Assembly: GCA_019747155.1 (NCBI GenBank)
Contig: JAIERD010000234.1
Location: 1 to 35,302, forward strand
Source of the DNA: Pseudomonadaceae bacterium
GTDB lineage: Bacteria > Pseudomonadota > Gammaproteobacteria > Pseudomonadales > Pseudomonadaceae
Direction: 5' to 3'
DNA: 35,302 nt
A program made the translations under genes and the position numbers. Position 1 is the stretch's first letter, and every line of letters starts with the position of its first letter. Under the pieces are notes generated by a model, which saw nothing but the letters and a program-made list of their open reading frames with translations, did no database searches and was not told the DNA's origin. Below, piece after piece: positions 15,950 to 23,859 of this stretch.

Positions 15950-17308
15950 TTAGGCATAGTAATCCACCAAGCTGCGCGACGCCGCCAAGCTTGAACCACG
16001 CAACTCAGTCACCGCACTGATGTGCTCATCGTCACCGGCCGCCAACAAACCACCCGCAGAGCCGCCACGGCGCGAGCCCTCACCGGCTCCCCCCTGCTGT
16101 TCCTGGCCTTGCCAGCCACGATTCATTGACTGGTCGGAAACATTGACATCGAGCAAGTTCATCCCCTGCGCGGTAAACAGATCACGCAACCGCTGCATTT
16201 GCCCTTCAAGGGCCTCACGCACACCCGCATGGGGGCTGGCAAAGGTCACCTGGGTTTGATCCTTGGCGATATCAACCCGCACCTCCAAGCGACCCAGCTC
16301 GGCAGGGTCCAGCTGGATTTCCGCCGATTTTAGATTCTGGCTCGACAGCCACATAACCTTGTCGACTACCGCCTCGCTCCAGCCACCTTGCTGCATCGCC
16401 AGTGGCTGCCCAGGAATCAAGCCCAGACGCGATGTCGCCGGCGTTTGCTGGCCAATGGCTTGGCTAAGGGCACTCAGCCTGGCAGTGAGATTTTCCGTGC
16501 GCAGTTCTGGCGAGGCATCCTTGAGGCTGTCAGCCCCGTCCACACCGAGCGCCTTAAGCTCAGCCAGCGCACCCTCCCCCAGCTTAGTCTCAGCCGTCGG
16601 CTGCCCGGCCGCCAGCAGTGCACCGGCAAAATCCTGAGTGGTATCAGCCGCGCCCTGAGCAACTGCAGCACCACCTGCCTGCTGCGTCGCCGTCTGAGCC
16701 GCCAGCTGGGCCTTAGCACCAAGATCCACCACCAACTGCACGCCGGCGGCGCTGGTCAGGCTGTCCAGGGTCGGGTCATGACTGGCATCCGTCATGGCGG
16801 CTGTTGCAGCGCTGGCCAAACCGGCTACTGCGGGGGTTAAGCCACCGAGCACCGCCTGCGCAGTAGCATCTTCAGCTGTTTGTTGCGCCGTCCCGATTGC
16901 GGCCAAATCAGCAGGGCTGACTTCAACGGCGGGTAACTGACCGCTGATGGCCAAGAGCAACAAAGGATCGAGCTCAGTATCCGGCTCTGCATCTTCATCC
17001 GCAGTCGTGGTCGCCGTGGCGTCGTCCGGCAAAGCTTTGCCGCTTGCGGCAACTTGCTCTTGCTCAGGCAAGGTTTCAGTCGCACTGCTGGCGTCATCAC
17101 CGCAGTCGGAGAACCGTTCGCGAGCGCCCTTAGCCACAGGTTCAGCACGCTCGACAGGCTTGTCTTGGCGCTCGCGAGCGTACACCTGAGCGAAACTGGC
17201 AGCCTTGCGCTGACTGGGTTCGGGCGCGGGCGTCTGCGCCTTGGCGGGCACGGCGCGAGGCTTGGCTTTAACGGCAGGCTGCAACAGTAGATCGGGGACA
17301 ACGGACAT
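15950..17308 (-). CDS. fliK: Flagellar hook-length control protein FliK
   Basis: FliK is secreted to measure hook length and flips FlhB specificity. The 452-residue protein has a long, poorly conserved N-terminal part rich in Ala, Gln and Asp (about 1-330) and a conserved C-terminal domain (about 335-415: QLDPAELGRLEVRVDIAKDQ, then MQRLRDLFTAQGMNLLDVNVSDQ). I chose the ATG at 17308, which has GGAG 7 bases upstream; a GTG two codons earlier is possible. The gene has its own sigma-54-like promoter and terminator, in line with its separate, later timing in P. aeruginosa. Confidence 0.95.
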   Translation of the reverse strand: MSVVPDLLLQPAVKAKPRAVPAKAQTPAPEPSQRKAASFAQVYARERQDKPVERAEPVAKGARERFSDCGDDASSATETLPEQEQVAASGKALPDDATATTTADEDAEPDTELDPLLLLAISGQLPAVEVSPADLAAIGTAQQTAEDATAQAVLGGLTPAVAGLASAATAAMTDASHDPTLDSLTSAAGVQLVVDLGAKAQLAAQTATQQAGGAAVAQGAADTTQDFAGALLAAGQPTAETKLGEGALAELKALGVDGADSLKDASPELRTENLTARLSALSQAIGQQTPATSRLGLIPGQPLAMQQGGWSEAVVDKVMWLSSQNLKSAEIQLDPAELGRLEVRVDIAKDQTQVTFASPHAGVREALEGQMQRLRDLFTAQGMNLLDVNVSDQSMNRGWQGQEQQGGAGEGSRRGGSAGGLLAAGDDEHISAVTELRGSSLAASRSLVDYYA

Positions 17309-17364
17309 GGGCACTCTCCATTACGGCCATAGATGGCCGCTTGGGTGGGTCGTGCCAGAGGTAA

Positions 17365-17380
17365 TGCAAGGCTAAGGCCA
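17365..17380 (-). promoter_or_regulatory. Sigma-54-like promoter of fliK
   Basis: The minus strand reads TGGCCTTAGCCTTGCA. It has GG (17379-17378), ten bases, GC (17367-17366), and a perfect TTGCA -12 element; the -24 element has TGGC only. Predicted start is near 17354, about 46 bases before fliK. In P. aeruginosa, fliK is reported as a FleR/RpoN-dependent gene. A perfect TGGCACG nearby (17351-17357) lacks a -12 partner. Confidence 0.55.
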
Positions 17381-17415
17381 ACTCTGCGAGCGCTGCGCGC
17401 CCGATTGCGCAGCCG

Positions 17416-17766
17416 TCAGCGATAACGCTGCAGTTCAGCTTTAAACAGAATGCGCACTATCGCAAACTCGCGCTGCACCTGCTCAAGCACAGGTGCCACC
17501 TGATCCAAAAGCTCACGGCGAGCAAGCTCCTCCAGCTCTTTGCACAGGCTGGCCAACAGCAGCGCACCCATATTGCTGCAGCTGCCTTTAAAGCTATGCG
17601 CCGCCAAGCGCATAGCTTGGGCATCGGCGCTCTGGGCAGCCGCTACCAGCAGACGCAGGCGCTCCTCGGAGTCGGCCAGAAAAGTTTCCAGTAACAGCGA
17701 ATACTCGTCTTCCATGACATCGCGCAGAGTTTCCAGTACGGCATTGTCGACATGTACTTCAGCCAC
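17416..17766 (-). CDS. Hpt phosphotransfer protein (HptB-like)
   Basis: This small histidine phosphotransfer protein of 116 residues has the phospho-acceptor H57 in the motif AHSFKGSCSNMGA. It starts with a GTG at 17766, 7 bases after GGAGG. It directly follows a receiver/PP2C phosphatase/kinase fusion gene and a STAS gene. The same set in P. aeruginosa is HptB, HsbR and HsbA, where HptB phosphorylates HsbR to control whether HsbA favours motility or biofilm. Assigning the same circuit here is inference from domain order and neighbours; I give no symbol because this copy sits in the flagellar cluster rather than at the hptB locus. Confidence 0.88.
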   Translation of the reverse strand: MAEVHVDNAVLETLRDVMEDEYSLLLETFLADSEERLRLLVAAAQSADAQAMRLAAHSFKGSCSNMGALLLASLCKELEELARRELLDQVAPVLEQVQREFAIVRILFKAELQRYR

Positions 17767-17795
17767 CTATGACCCTCCTCCAGAACACGCGCAGC

Positions 17796-19496
17796 TCATG
17801 TCGCCGCCGGCCACGAAAACTCCACACTGACGCTACGACCATCGGCTGAGTAGCTGCACCGATCAGCCAATTGCCGCACCAGCGCCATCCCCCGGCCACT
17901 CAAGTTGACGCCACCGGGCAGCGGCTCAGGAGCCGCCTGCGGATCAAAACCCGCACCGCTGTCCTCAACCCGCAACGTCAGCCGTCCACCACCGGCCTCA
18001 GGTACTAAGTGCAGGTGAAAACGCACAAAGCCTTGATCCAGGCCGGCCAGCTGCTGGTTACGCTGGGCGTAATACTCGGTAAATCCCTTGGCATCGCGCT
18101 TAAGCCGAGAATCCAGGCCCATCACGCCATGCTCCAAGGCATTGGAATACAGCTCGGCCAACACCGTGTAGAGCGCACCAGCTTGGCCGCGCAACTCTTG
18201 CACCTCAAGTAAAAACTGCAATAAAAACGGCAGCGGATTGAAATGCCGCAGGGTTTGCGCACGAAACTCAAAGCTGGCGGACCAATCGAGCGGGCTAATC
18301 TGTCCGCCGTCAGAAAATGCCAGGGCGGGGCGATTGAGCAACGCCTCCTCAACCAGTACCACCTCGACCATGCTGACGTCGTCTTGCGCCTCGCCACGGA
18401 ACTCACCGATCGCCTGCTGAATCTCGGCGAACAGCTGATCGGCTTGTTGATTTTGCGCAAACACCGCCAGCAAGCGCTCTTCACCGAACATTTGTCCGTC
18501 ACTGTTACAACCTTCCAGCACGCCATCGGAGAGCAAGAACAGCCGATCATCTAACTCCAGCGAGTAAATTTCGCAGCGATCATCAAAGGTTGCCGCGTCG
18601 CGCACCCCCAAGGGCAAATGCCGCGACACCAGCGGCACTCGCTCACCACTGGCAGCCCGGTACAGATAGCCATCCGGTAAACCGCCATTCCAAACTTCGA
18701 CCACCCGCCGATGAAAGCTCACATTCAATAGCGTGGCGCAGCAAAACACCCCGACCGGCAAGATTCGCTTGAGCTTGCTGTTCATCTCGCGAAGGATTTC
18801 TGCCATCGAGTAGCCTTTGGCGGTCAATCCATAAAACACCTCGGCCAAGGGCATAGCGCCAATCGCCGCAGGCAAGCCGTGACCGGTAAAGTCGCCGAGA
18901 AACACATGCATGCCACCGGAGGGTTTAAATGCGGCCAGCAGCAAATCGCCATTGAACAAGGCATAGGGCGACTGCATGTAGCGAATATTGGCGGCGCTCA
19001 AACAGCCCGAATGGGCCACTTTGTCGAACACCGCCTTGGCGACGCGCTGTTCGGTGAGTAAATGTTCATTGTGCTTGGCGATTAGATCCCGCTGCTGCAG
19101 CACCGTTTGCTGCAGGCGCCGCAAGCGATCCATAGCATTGATCTTGGCCTCGATGATTACCCGATTGTAAGGCTTGGCGACAAAATCATCGCCGCCAGCC
19201 TCCAGGCAACGCACCAGCGCCTCGCCTTCGGTCAGCGAGGTCAGAAAGATAATCGGCACCAAGGTCTCGCCGGCGCACGCTTTAATTCGCCGGGCGGCCT
19301 CAAAGCCATCCATCACCGGCATCATGGCGTCCATCAACACCAGGTCCGGGCGCTCCAGCCGAAACAGCGCCACGGCTTCCAGGCCATTACAGGCCTCCAG
19401 TACCCGATGGCCCTGACGACTGACGATAGTCGCCAGCAACATGCGATCGAGCGCGCTGTCCTCGACAATCAGAATTGTTAAGCCGCGGCCCGGCAT
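17796..19496 (-). CDS. Response regulator fused to PP2C phosphatase and anti-sigma-type kinase (HsbR-like)
   Basis: The 566-residue protein joins three domains: a receiver (about 1-125, phospho-acceptor D56 in LVLMDAMMPVMDG, Lys in FVAKPYN); a SpoIIE/RsbU-type PP2C phosphatase (about 180-390: FLGDFTGHGLPAAIGAMPLAEVFY, DDRLFLLSDGVLEG); and a C-terminal HATPase_c domain like anti-sigma kinases (about 425-562: LYSNALEHG, VEDSGAGFDP, GRGMALVRQLAD). This is the layout of P. aeruginosa HsbR, which both phosphorylates and dephosphorylates the STAS partner HsbA. The expected STAS partner is encoded 11 bases upstream and the Hpt partner 29 bases downstream. Output is probably control of FlgM/FliA or c-di-GMP, by analogy only. 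Confidence 0.92.
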   Translation of the reverse strand: MPGRGLTILIVEDSALDRMLLATIVSRQGHRVLEACNGLEAVALFRLERPDLVLMDAMMPVMDGFEAARRIKACAGETLVPIIFLTSLTEGEALVRCLEAGGDDFVAKPYNRVIIEAKINAMDRLRRLQQTVLQQRDLIAKHNEHLLTEQRVAKAVFDKVAHSGCLSAANIRYMQSPYALFNGDLLLAAFKPSGGMHVFLGDFTGHGLPAAIGAMPLAEVFYGLTAKGYSMAEILREMNSKLKRILPVGVFCCATLLNVSFHRRVVEVWNGGLPDGYLYRAASGERVPLVSRHLPLGVRDAATFDDRCEIYSLELDDRLFLLSDGVLEGCNSDGQMFGEERLLAVFAQNQQADQLFAEIQQAIGEFRGEAQDDVSMVEVVLVEEALLNRPALAFSDGGQISPLDWSASFEFRAQTLRHFNPLPFLLQFLLEVQELRGQAGALYTVLAELYSNALEHGVMGLDSRLKRDAKGFTEYYAQRNQQLAGLDQGFVRFHLHLVPEAGGGRLTLRVEDSGAGFDPQAAPEPLPGGVNLSGRGMALVRQLADRCSYSADGRSVSVEFSWPAAT

Positions 19497-19507
19497 AATC
19501 AGCGGCC

Positions 19508-19813
19508 TTAGGCGATTTTAAACAGTTGCTCGAAATTTGAGATGGCGAGAATTTTGCGCACATCGGCGTTGCAGTTAGCCAAGCGAATTTGCGCATGATC
19601 GCCACCGGCATGATCGCGCAACAGCAACAACATCCCCAGCGCCGAACTGTCCAGGTAAGTGGTGCCCTGCAAGTCCACCAGATAGCGTTTAGGGGCGCTA
19701 TCGACACGCTCGTAAGCGTCGCGAAACTCTTGGTGCGCGCCGAAATCGAAACGCCCTTGAATGAAAATTGTCAGCTCTTGCTCGTCGGCAGACATCTGCG
19801 TGGTAATGGTCAT
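19508..19813 (-). CDS. STAS-domain anti-sigma-factor antagonist (HsbA-like)
   Basis: The 101-residue STAS protein has the phosphorylatable serine motif YLDSSALGMLLLLRDH; the expected site is S56. The start at 19813 has AGGAG 7 bases upstream; the open frame extends 19 codons further without support. It lies between fliJ and the phosphatase/kinase fusion gene. In P. aeruginosa the equivalent HsbA, when unphosphorylated, binds the anti-sigma factor FlgM and promotes swimming, and when phosphorylated binds a diguanylate cyclase. FlgM and the cyclase are not in this window, so the partners here are inferred. Confidence 0.9.
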   Translation of the reverse strand: MTITTQMSADEQELTIFIQGRFDFGAHQEFRDAYERVDSAPKRYLVDLQGTTYLDSSALGMLLLLRDHAGGDHAQIRLANCNADVRKILAISNFEQLFKIA

Positions 19814-19884
19814 AAACAGCTCCTTATTGTTATCGACAGCCGGCAGAACATTTAGCATTGCGCCACTCACAGGGCAACCCCTAT

Positions 19885-20334
19885 TCAGCGTTGCTCTGCG
19901 CCGCTTAGGCGTTGCGCCAGCTCATCGAGCATTTTTTGCTCACGCTTGTCCTCAGCTTGCCGCGCCTCTTGCTGGTAGCGCTGCACCAACTTGCGCAAAG
20001 CCTCCAGACGAGCATAGCGTTGCTGCCAGAGTTCGCGCGCTTTGTTCACATTATTGAGATGCCAGGCCGCCGCCTGCCGTTGCTGGTTGATGGCCGTCTC
20101 CAACTGCGACAGAAAACGCTGATAGCCCATCAGCCACTGCCCGGAAACGCCCTGCCGGCCTTGGGTCAGCCATTGCTGCTGGTAATCGCCCAGGTAGCGC
20201 TCCAGCTCACCCAGTTTAGTCTCGGCCTGGGTCAGCAATAACTGCGTGTGACCCAGGCTTCTTGCGGCCTCACGCTCAGCGCGCTCGGCCATATCAACCA
20301 CTGGCGCCAGCCTAGCGGCACGGCTTGGCTGCAT
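19885..20334 (-). CDS. fliJ: Flagellar export chaperone FliJ
   Basis: FliJ is a coiled-coil protein inserted into the FliI ATPase ring, where it activates the FlhA gate. The 149-residue protein is charged, rich in Gln, Glu, Arg and Leu, and predicted to be nearly all helix, with no membrane segment. It starts 3 bases after the fliI stop. FliJ is weakly conserved; position, length and composition carry the call. Confidence 0.93.
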   Translation of the reverse strand: MQPSRAARLAPVVDMAERAEREAARSLGHTQLLLTQAETKLGELERYLGDYQQQWLTQGRQGVSGQWLMGYQRFLSQLETAINQQRQAAAWHLNNVNKARELWQQRYARLEALRKLVQRYQQEARQAEDKREQKMLDELAQRLSGAEQR

Positions 20335-20337
20335 GAC

Positions 20338-21696
20338 TTAAGCGCCCGCCTGAGGATTAAACAGCGCAGTTAATTGCAAACCACTCTGCTGCAGGCTTTC
20401 ACTTTCATCCAGGCCCTGGCGCAGGTACATCGCCATGGCCGGTTGCAGCGCAATGGCCAGATCGGTTTGCGGATCGCCACCCGGCACATAAGCGCCGACG
20501 CTGATCAGATCGCGGCTCTGCTGATAACGTGACCAGAGTTGTTTGAAGCGTTGCGACTCGCGCAAATGTTGCGGCGTAATCACCTGCGGCATCACCCGGC
20601 TGATCGAGGCCTCGATATCAATGGCTGGGTAATGCCCCTCTTCGGCCAAGCGCCGCGACAGCACTATATGGCCGTCGAGCACGCCTCGGGCGGCATCGGC
20701 GATAGGGTCCTGCTGGTCATCGCCCTCCGACAACACGGTGTAAAACGCAGTAATCGAACCACCACCTGCCTCGGCATTACCGGCCCGCTCAACCAACTTG
20801 GGCAATTTGGCAAACACCGAGGGCGGATAGCCTTTGGTCGCCGGCGGCTCGCCAATCGCCAGAGCAATCTCGCGCTGGGCCTGGGCGAAACGGGTCAGCG
20901 AATCCATCAGCAGTAATACGTTTTTGCCCTTATCGCGAAAATATTCGGCAATCCGCGTGCAGTACATGGCCGCCCGCAGGCGCATCAGGGGCGCGTCATC
21001 AGCAGGGGATGCGACCACCACCGAGCGTTTCAGCCCCTCTTCGCCGAGGATATTTTCGATAAATTCCTTTACCTCGCGGCCCCGTTCACCGATCAGCCCG
21101 ACCACGATAATGTCGGCCTCGGTAAAGCGCGTCATCATCCCCAGCAGCACGCTCTTGCCCACCCCGGTACCGGCGAACAAACCCAGTCGCTGGCCACGCC
21201 CTACCGTTAACAGGGCGTTAATGCTGCGAATTCCGACATCCAGAGGCTGATTGATCGGTTCACGCTTAAGCGGGTTGATGGTCGGGCCGTCGAGCGGCAC
21301 CCAATCCTCGGCTTTCATCCCACCCTTGCCATCCAGGGCGCGGCCGGCGCCGTCGAGTACCCGGCCGAGCATCGACATGCCCATCGGCAAGCGCCCGGAA
21401 TCCGGCAGTGGCACTACCCGAGCGCCTGGTGCGATCCCAGCCAGATTACCGACTGGCATCAAGAACACCCGACCGCCAGAGAAACCCATGACTTCAGCTT
21501 CAACCTGCACCGGGTGGTAACTGTCTTGATTGATCACCATGCAGCGACTGCCCAGAGCTGCGCGCAAGCCTTCAGCCTCCAGGGTCAGGCCGACCATGCG
21601 CAGCAGTCGCCCCTCAACCACAGGCTGCTCGGGCAGATTGACGGCGGTTTGATAGCCGCTTAAGCGCTTGCTAAAACTGCTGCGCTCAAGACGCAT
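20338..21696 (-). CDS. fliI: Flagellum-specific export ATPase FliI
   Basis: FliI is the hexameric F1-like ATPase that powers unfolding and delivery of export substrates. The 452-residue protein has Walker A AGTGVGKS (175-182, K181), a Walker B region in [19 protein letters not shown], and [23 protein letters not shown]. The ATG at 21696 ([15 protein letters not shown]) matches Pseudomonas FliI and overlaps fliH by 11 bases; the open frame has another possible start 11 codons upstream, deeper inside fliH. Confidence 0.98.
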   Translation of the reverse strand: MRLERSSFSKRLSGYQTAVNLPEQPVVEGRLLRMVGLTLEAEGLRAALGSRCMVINQDSYHPVQVEAEVMGFSGGRVFLMPVGNLAGIAPGARVVPLPDSGRLPMGMSMLGRVLDGAGRALDGKGGMKAEDWVPLDGPTINPLKREPINQPLDVGIRSINALLTVGRGQRLGLFAGTGVGKSVLLGMMTRFTEADIIVVGLIGERGREVKEFIENILGEEGLKRSVVVASPADDAPLMRLRAAMYCTRIAEYFRDKGKNVLLLMDSLTRFAQAQREIALAIGEPPATKGYPPSVFAKLPKLVERAGNAEAGGGSITAFYTVLSEGDDQQDPIADAARGVLDGHIVLSRRLAEEGHYPAIDIEASISRVMPQVITPQHLRESQRFKQLWSRYQQSRDLISVGAYVPGGDPQTDLAIALQPAMAMYLRQGLDESESLQQSGLQLTALFNPQAGA

Positions 21697-22501
21697 CGGA
21701 CGGCTCGGCAGTGACTTCCACGGCAGCACTTAAATCCAGCGACAAATCTGCCGCAGGGGGATTGCTGAGTTGCTCGCGCTGCTGCTCAAACAATTGCTTA
21801 AGCGCCAGCTCCAAGCGGGTTTCGACGCTGGCATCAATTTGGCTGTGCTCGGTTTCAACCCGGCAGCCGCCGGCCAATAGCTGCTGATCTTCGAGAATCC
21901 GCCAGCTTTCTTCATGGCGCTCGCGCAGGGCTTTAACCAGCTCGAAATCCTGCGGATTGATATGAATACGCAGGTTGCCGGCGCCCATCGGCAGCAATTT
22001 GAGGGCCTCGCTTAACACCTGGGCAAGCTGGCTGGAGTTGCACAACAACTCGCGGCGCACCACTTGTCGGCAAACGTGGTTCACCAACTTCACCAGCGCT
22101 TGTTCAATTTGCTGATCTTGCTCGGCAATTGGCGCCAACAATTGGCCCATCAACAGCTCAAGACGGGCAAGCTTGGCTTGCAAAGCGACATCGGCCTCTT
22201 GCTTGGCCTTTAATTGCCCGGCATGGAAACCGTCTTTCTCACCAACGGCAAACCCTTCGTTGTAAGCGTCCTGGCGAATCGCTTCGAGTTCATCGAGCGT
22301 CAAAGGTTTGACCGACTCCAGAGCAACCTCTTCGCCCTGCGCAGTGCTTGCCTCAGGCGCGGTTGGCTGGCTAGTCTCCGGCGTCTCCGGCAGATAAGTC
22401 GGCGCAGACGCGTCCGCCTCAAAGCTGGGCAAACTCCAGCGATCAAAGCTGCTGACATCTTTGGCGCGAATCAATTCGCTGGGAACTTCCTTAGCCGCCA
22501 T
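21686..22501 (-). CDS. fliH: Flagellar export ATPase regulator FliH
   Basis: FliH dimers tether FliI to the C-ring and hold its activity down. The 271-residue protein has a variable acidic N-terminal part with the conserved start ([20 protein letters not shown]), a helical stretch ([24 protein letters not shown], with the glycine-spaced repeat of FliH), and a C-terminal ATPase-stator-like domain. It overlaps fliI by 11 bases. The ribosome-binding site GAGGAAG lies just before the ATG and only a few bases from the left end of the inserted 305-bp element that separates fliH from fliG. Confidence 0.96.
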   Translation of the reverse strand: MAAKEVPSELIRAKDVSSFDRWSLPSFEADASAPTYLPETPETSQPTAPEASTAQGEEVALESVKPLTLDELEAIRQDAYNEGFAVGEKDGFHAGQLKAKQEADVALQAKLARLELLMGQLLAPIAEQDQQIEQALVKLVNHVCRQVVRRELLCNSSQLAQVLSEALKLLPMGAGNLRIHINPQDFELVKALRERHEESWRILEDQQLLAGGCRVETEHSQIDASVETRLELALKQLFEQQREQLSNPPAADLSLDLSAAVEVTAEPSDAS

Positions 22502-22516
22502 CTGAGACTTCCTCGC

Positions 22517-22829
22517 TTAGGGAACCGCTGAAAAACTACTGCGCTCGGTTATGCTGCGTTGAAATCATCCTCACAGCCACAGGCTGAACGCGCTTTAGCG
22601 CGGCCCCGGAGGGGTGAGCGAAGCGAATCAAATGCTCATTTACAGCACGTAAACTGCGCTTTTGACTCACTACGTTCGCCCTACGGGTCAGCCGTTGGCT
22701 GTTACTCCGCTTCGCTACGTTGCGGCTGCTTTCGCCTTGTGACCCACATGGATGTGGGAAATGCAGCTAGCCCGCAGGAGCGGGCGTCGCACTAACCATC
22801 GCTCGCTACCTTTTTCAGAGGCTCCTTAG
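22517..22829. mobile_element. 305-bp MITE (IS5-type ends, TTAG target duplication) between fliG and fliH
   Basis: The element spans 22521-22825, flanked by direct TTAG repeats (22517-22520 and 22826-22829), which fit the YTAR target of IS5-subgroup elements. Its ends are inverted: GGAACCGCTGAAAAA on the left and GGAGCCTCTGAAAAA on the right (reverse complement), 13 of 15 identical. It encodes no transposase. It contains internal hairpins, for example CCCACAT-GG-ATGTGGG and GCCCGC-AGGA-GCGGGC. Removing it and one TTAG leaves the fliG TAA followed 15 bases later by the fliH ATG, a normal operon junction. The IS5 link is from the ends and target, not from a database match. Confidence 0.8.
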
Positions 22830-23842
22830 ATCATTGCTTCGCCGCCAGCACCGCCGAGCATAATCTCGCCAGCGTCGGCCATGCGTCGGGCAATGGTGAG
22901 GACTTCTTTTTGCGCCGTTTCAACATCACTGACCCGCACCGGCCCGCGGGCTTCCAGGTCATCACGGAGCAACTCTGCGGCACGCTTGGACATATTTTTG
23001 AAGACTTTTTCTTTGATGCCTTCATCGGCGCCCTTCAGCGCGATCACCAGCACATCGGAGGACACCTCGCGCAGCAAGGCTTGAATGCCCTTGTCATCGA
23101 CATCGGCAAGGTTGTCGAAGACAAACATCAGGTCCTCGATCTGGGTGGACAGGTCTTCATCGACCTCGCGGATCGAGTCCATCAACTGGCCTTCGATGGT
23201 GCTGTCGAGGAAGTTCATGATGTCCGCCGCCCGCTTAACCCCGCCCATCGCGGCGCGGGTGTTGCTTGAACTGCCGGAGAATTGCTTCTCTAATATCTGG
23301 TTGAGTTCTTTCAGCGCCGCCGGCTGCACGGTATTCAGTGACGACACCCGCAGAACTATATCCAGGCGAACTTTATGGTCGAAATGGCCCAGCACCTCGC
23401 CAGCTTGGTCCGGGTCCAGATAGGCCACCACGATGGCCTGAATTTGTGGGTGTTCGAAGCGAATCACATCGGCGACCGCCCGCGGCTCCATCCACTTCAG
23501 GCTGTCCAGACCGCTGGTGCTGCCGCCGAGGAGGATGCGGTCAATGAGGTTGCCGGCTTTGTCTTCACCCAAGGCCTGGGTGAGCATTTTGCGAATATAG
23601 CCGTCAGCACCCACCCCGAGACTGGTTTGATCGCCAACCGTCTCGACAAACTCGCCCATCACCCCTTCAACCTGCTCGCGCTGCACATTACCCATGTGCG
23701 ACATAGCCACGCCAACCCGCTGCACTTCCTTGGGGCTCAAATGGCGCAGCACTTGCGCGGCATCGGTTTCGCCGAGCGAGAGCAGCAAAATAGCGGCTTT
23801 ATCAACCTTGCTCAGCTTGGCTGGGGTACGTGCGTCACTCAT
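22826..23842 (-). CDS. fliG: Flagellar motor switch protein FliG
   Basis: FliG is the rotor protein that takes torque from the stators. The 338-residue protein has the three FliG domains: N-terminal (1-105, binds FliF), middle with EHPQ at 130-133 (binds FliM), and C-terminal with the charged torque helix (DVLVIALKGADEGIKEKVFKNMSKRAAELLRDDLEARGPV). The TAA stop lies within the TTAG duplication made by the MITE; the reading frame appears full length, ending GGAGGEAMI. It is 17 bases after fliF. Confidence 0.98.
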   Translation of the reverse strand: MSDARTPAKLSKVDKAAILLLSLGETDAAQVLRHLSPKEVQRVGVAMSHMGNVQREQVEGVMGEFVETVGDQTSLGVGADGYIRKMLTQALGEDKAGNLIDRILLGGSTSGLDSLKWMEPRAVADVIRFEHPQIQAIVVAYLDPDQAGEVLGHFDHKVRLDIVLRVSSLNTVQPAALKELNQILEKQFSGSSSNTRAAMGGVKRAADIMNFLDSTIEGQLMDSIREVDEDLSTQIEDLMFVFDNLADVDDKGIQALLREVSSDVLVIALKGADEGIKEKVFKNMSKRAAELLRDDLEARGPVRVSDVETAQKEVLTIARRMADAGEIMLGGAGGEAMI

Positions 23843-23859
23843 CTGGCTTGATCCACTGT

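Noticed and set aside
22559-22795. 78-codon plus-strand frame inside the MITE
   Set aside because: It has no recognisable transposase or other domain and crosses the internal hairpins; the element appears non-coding.
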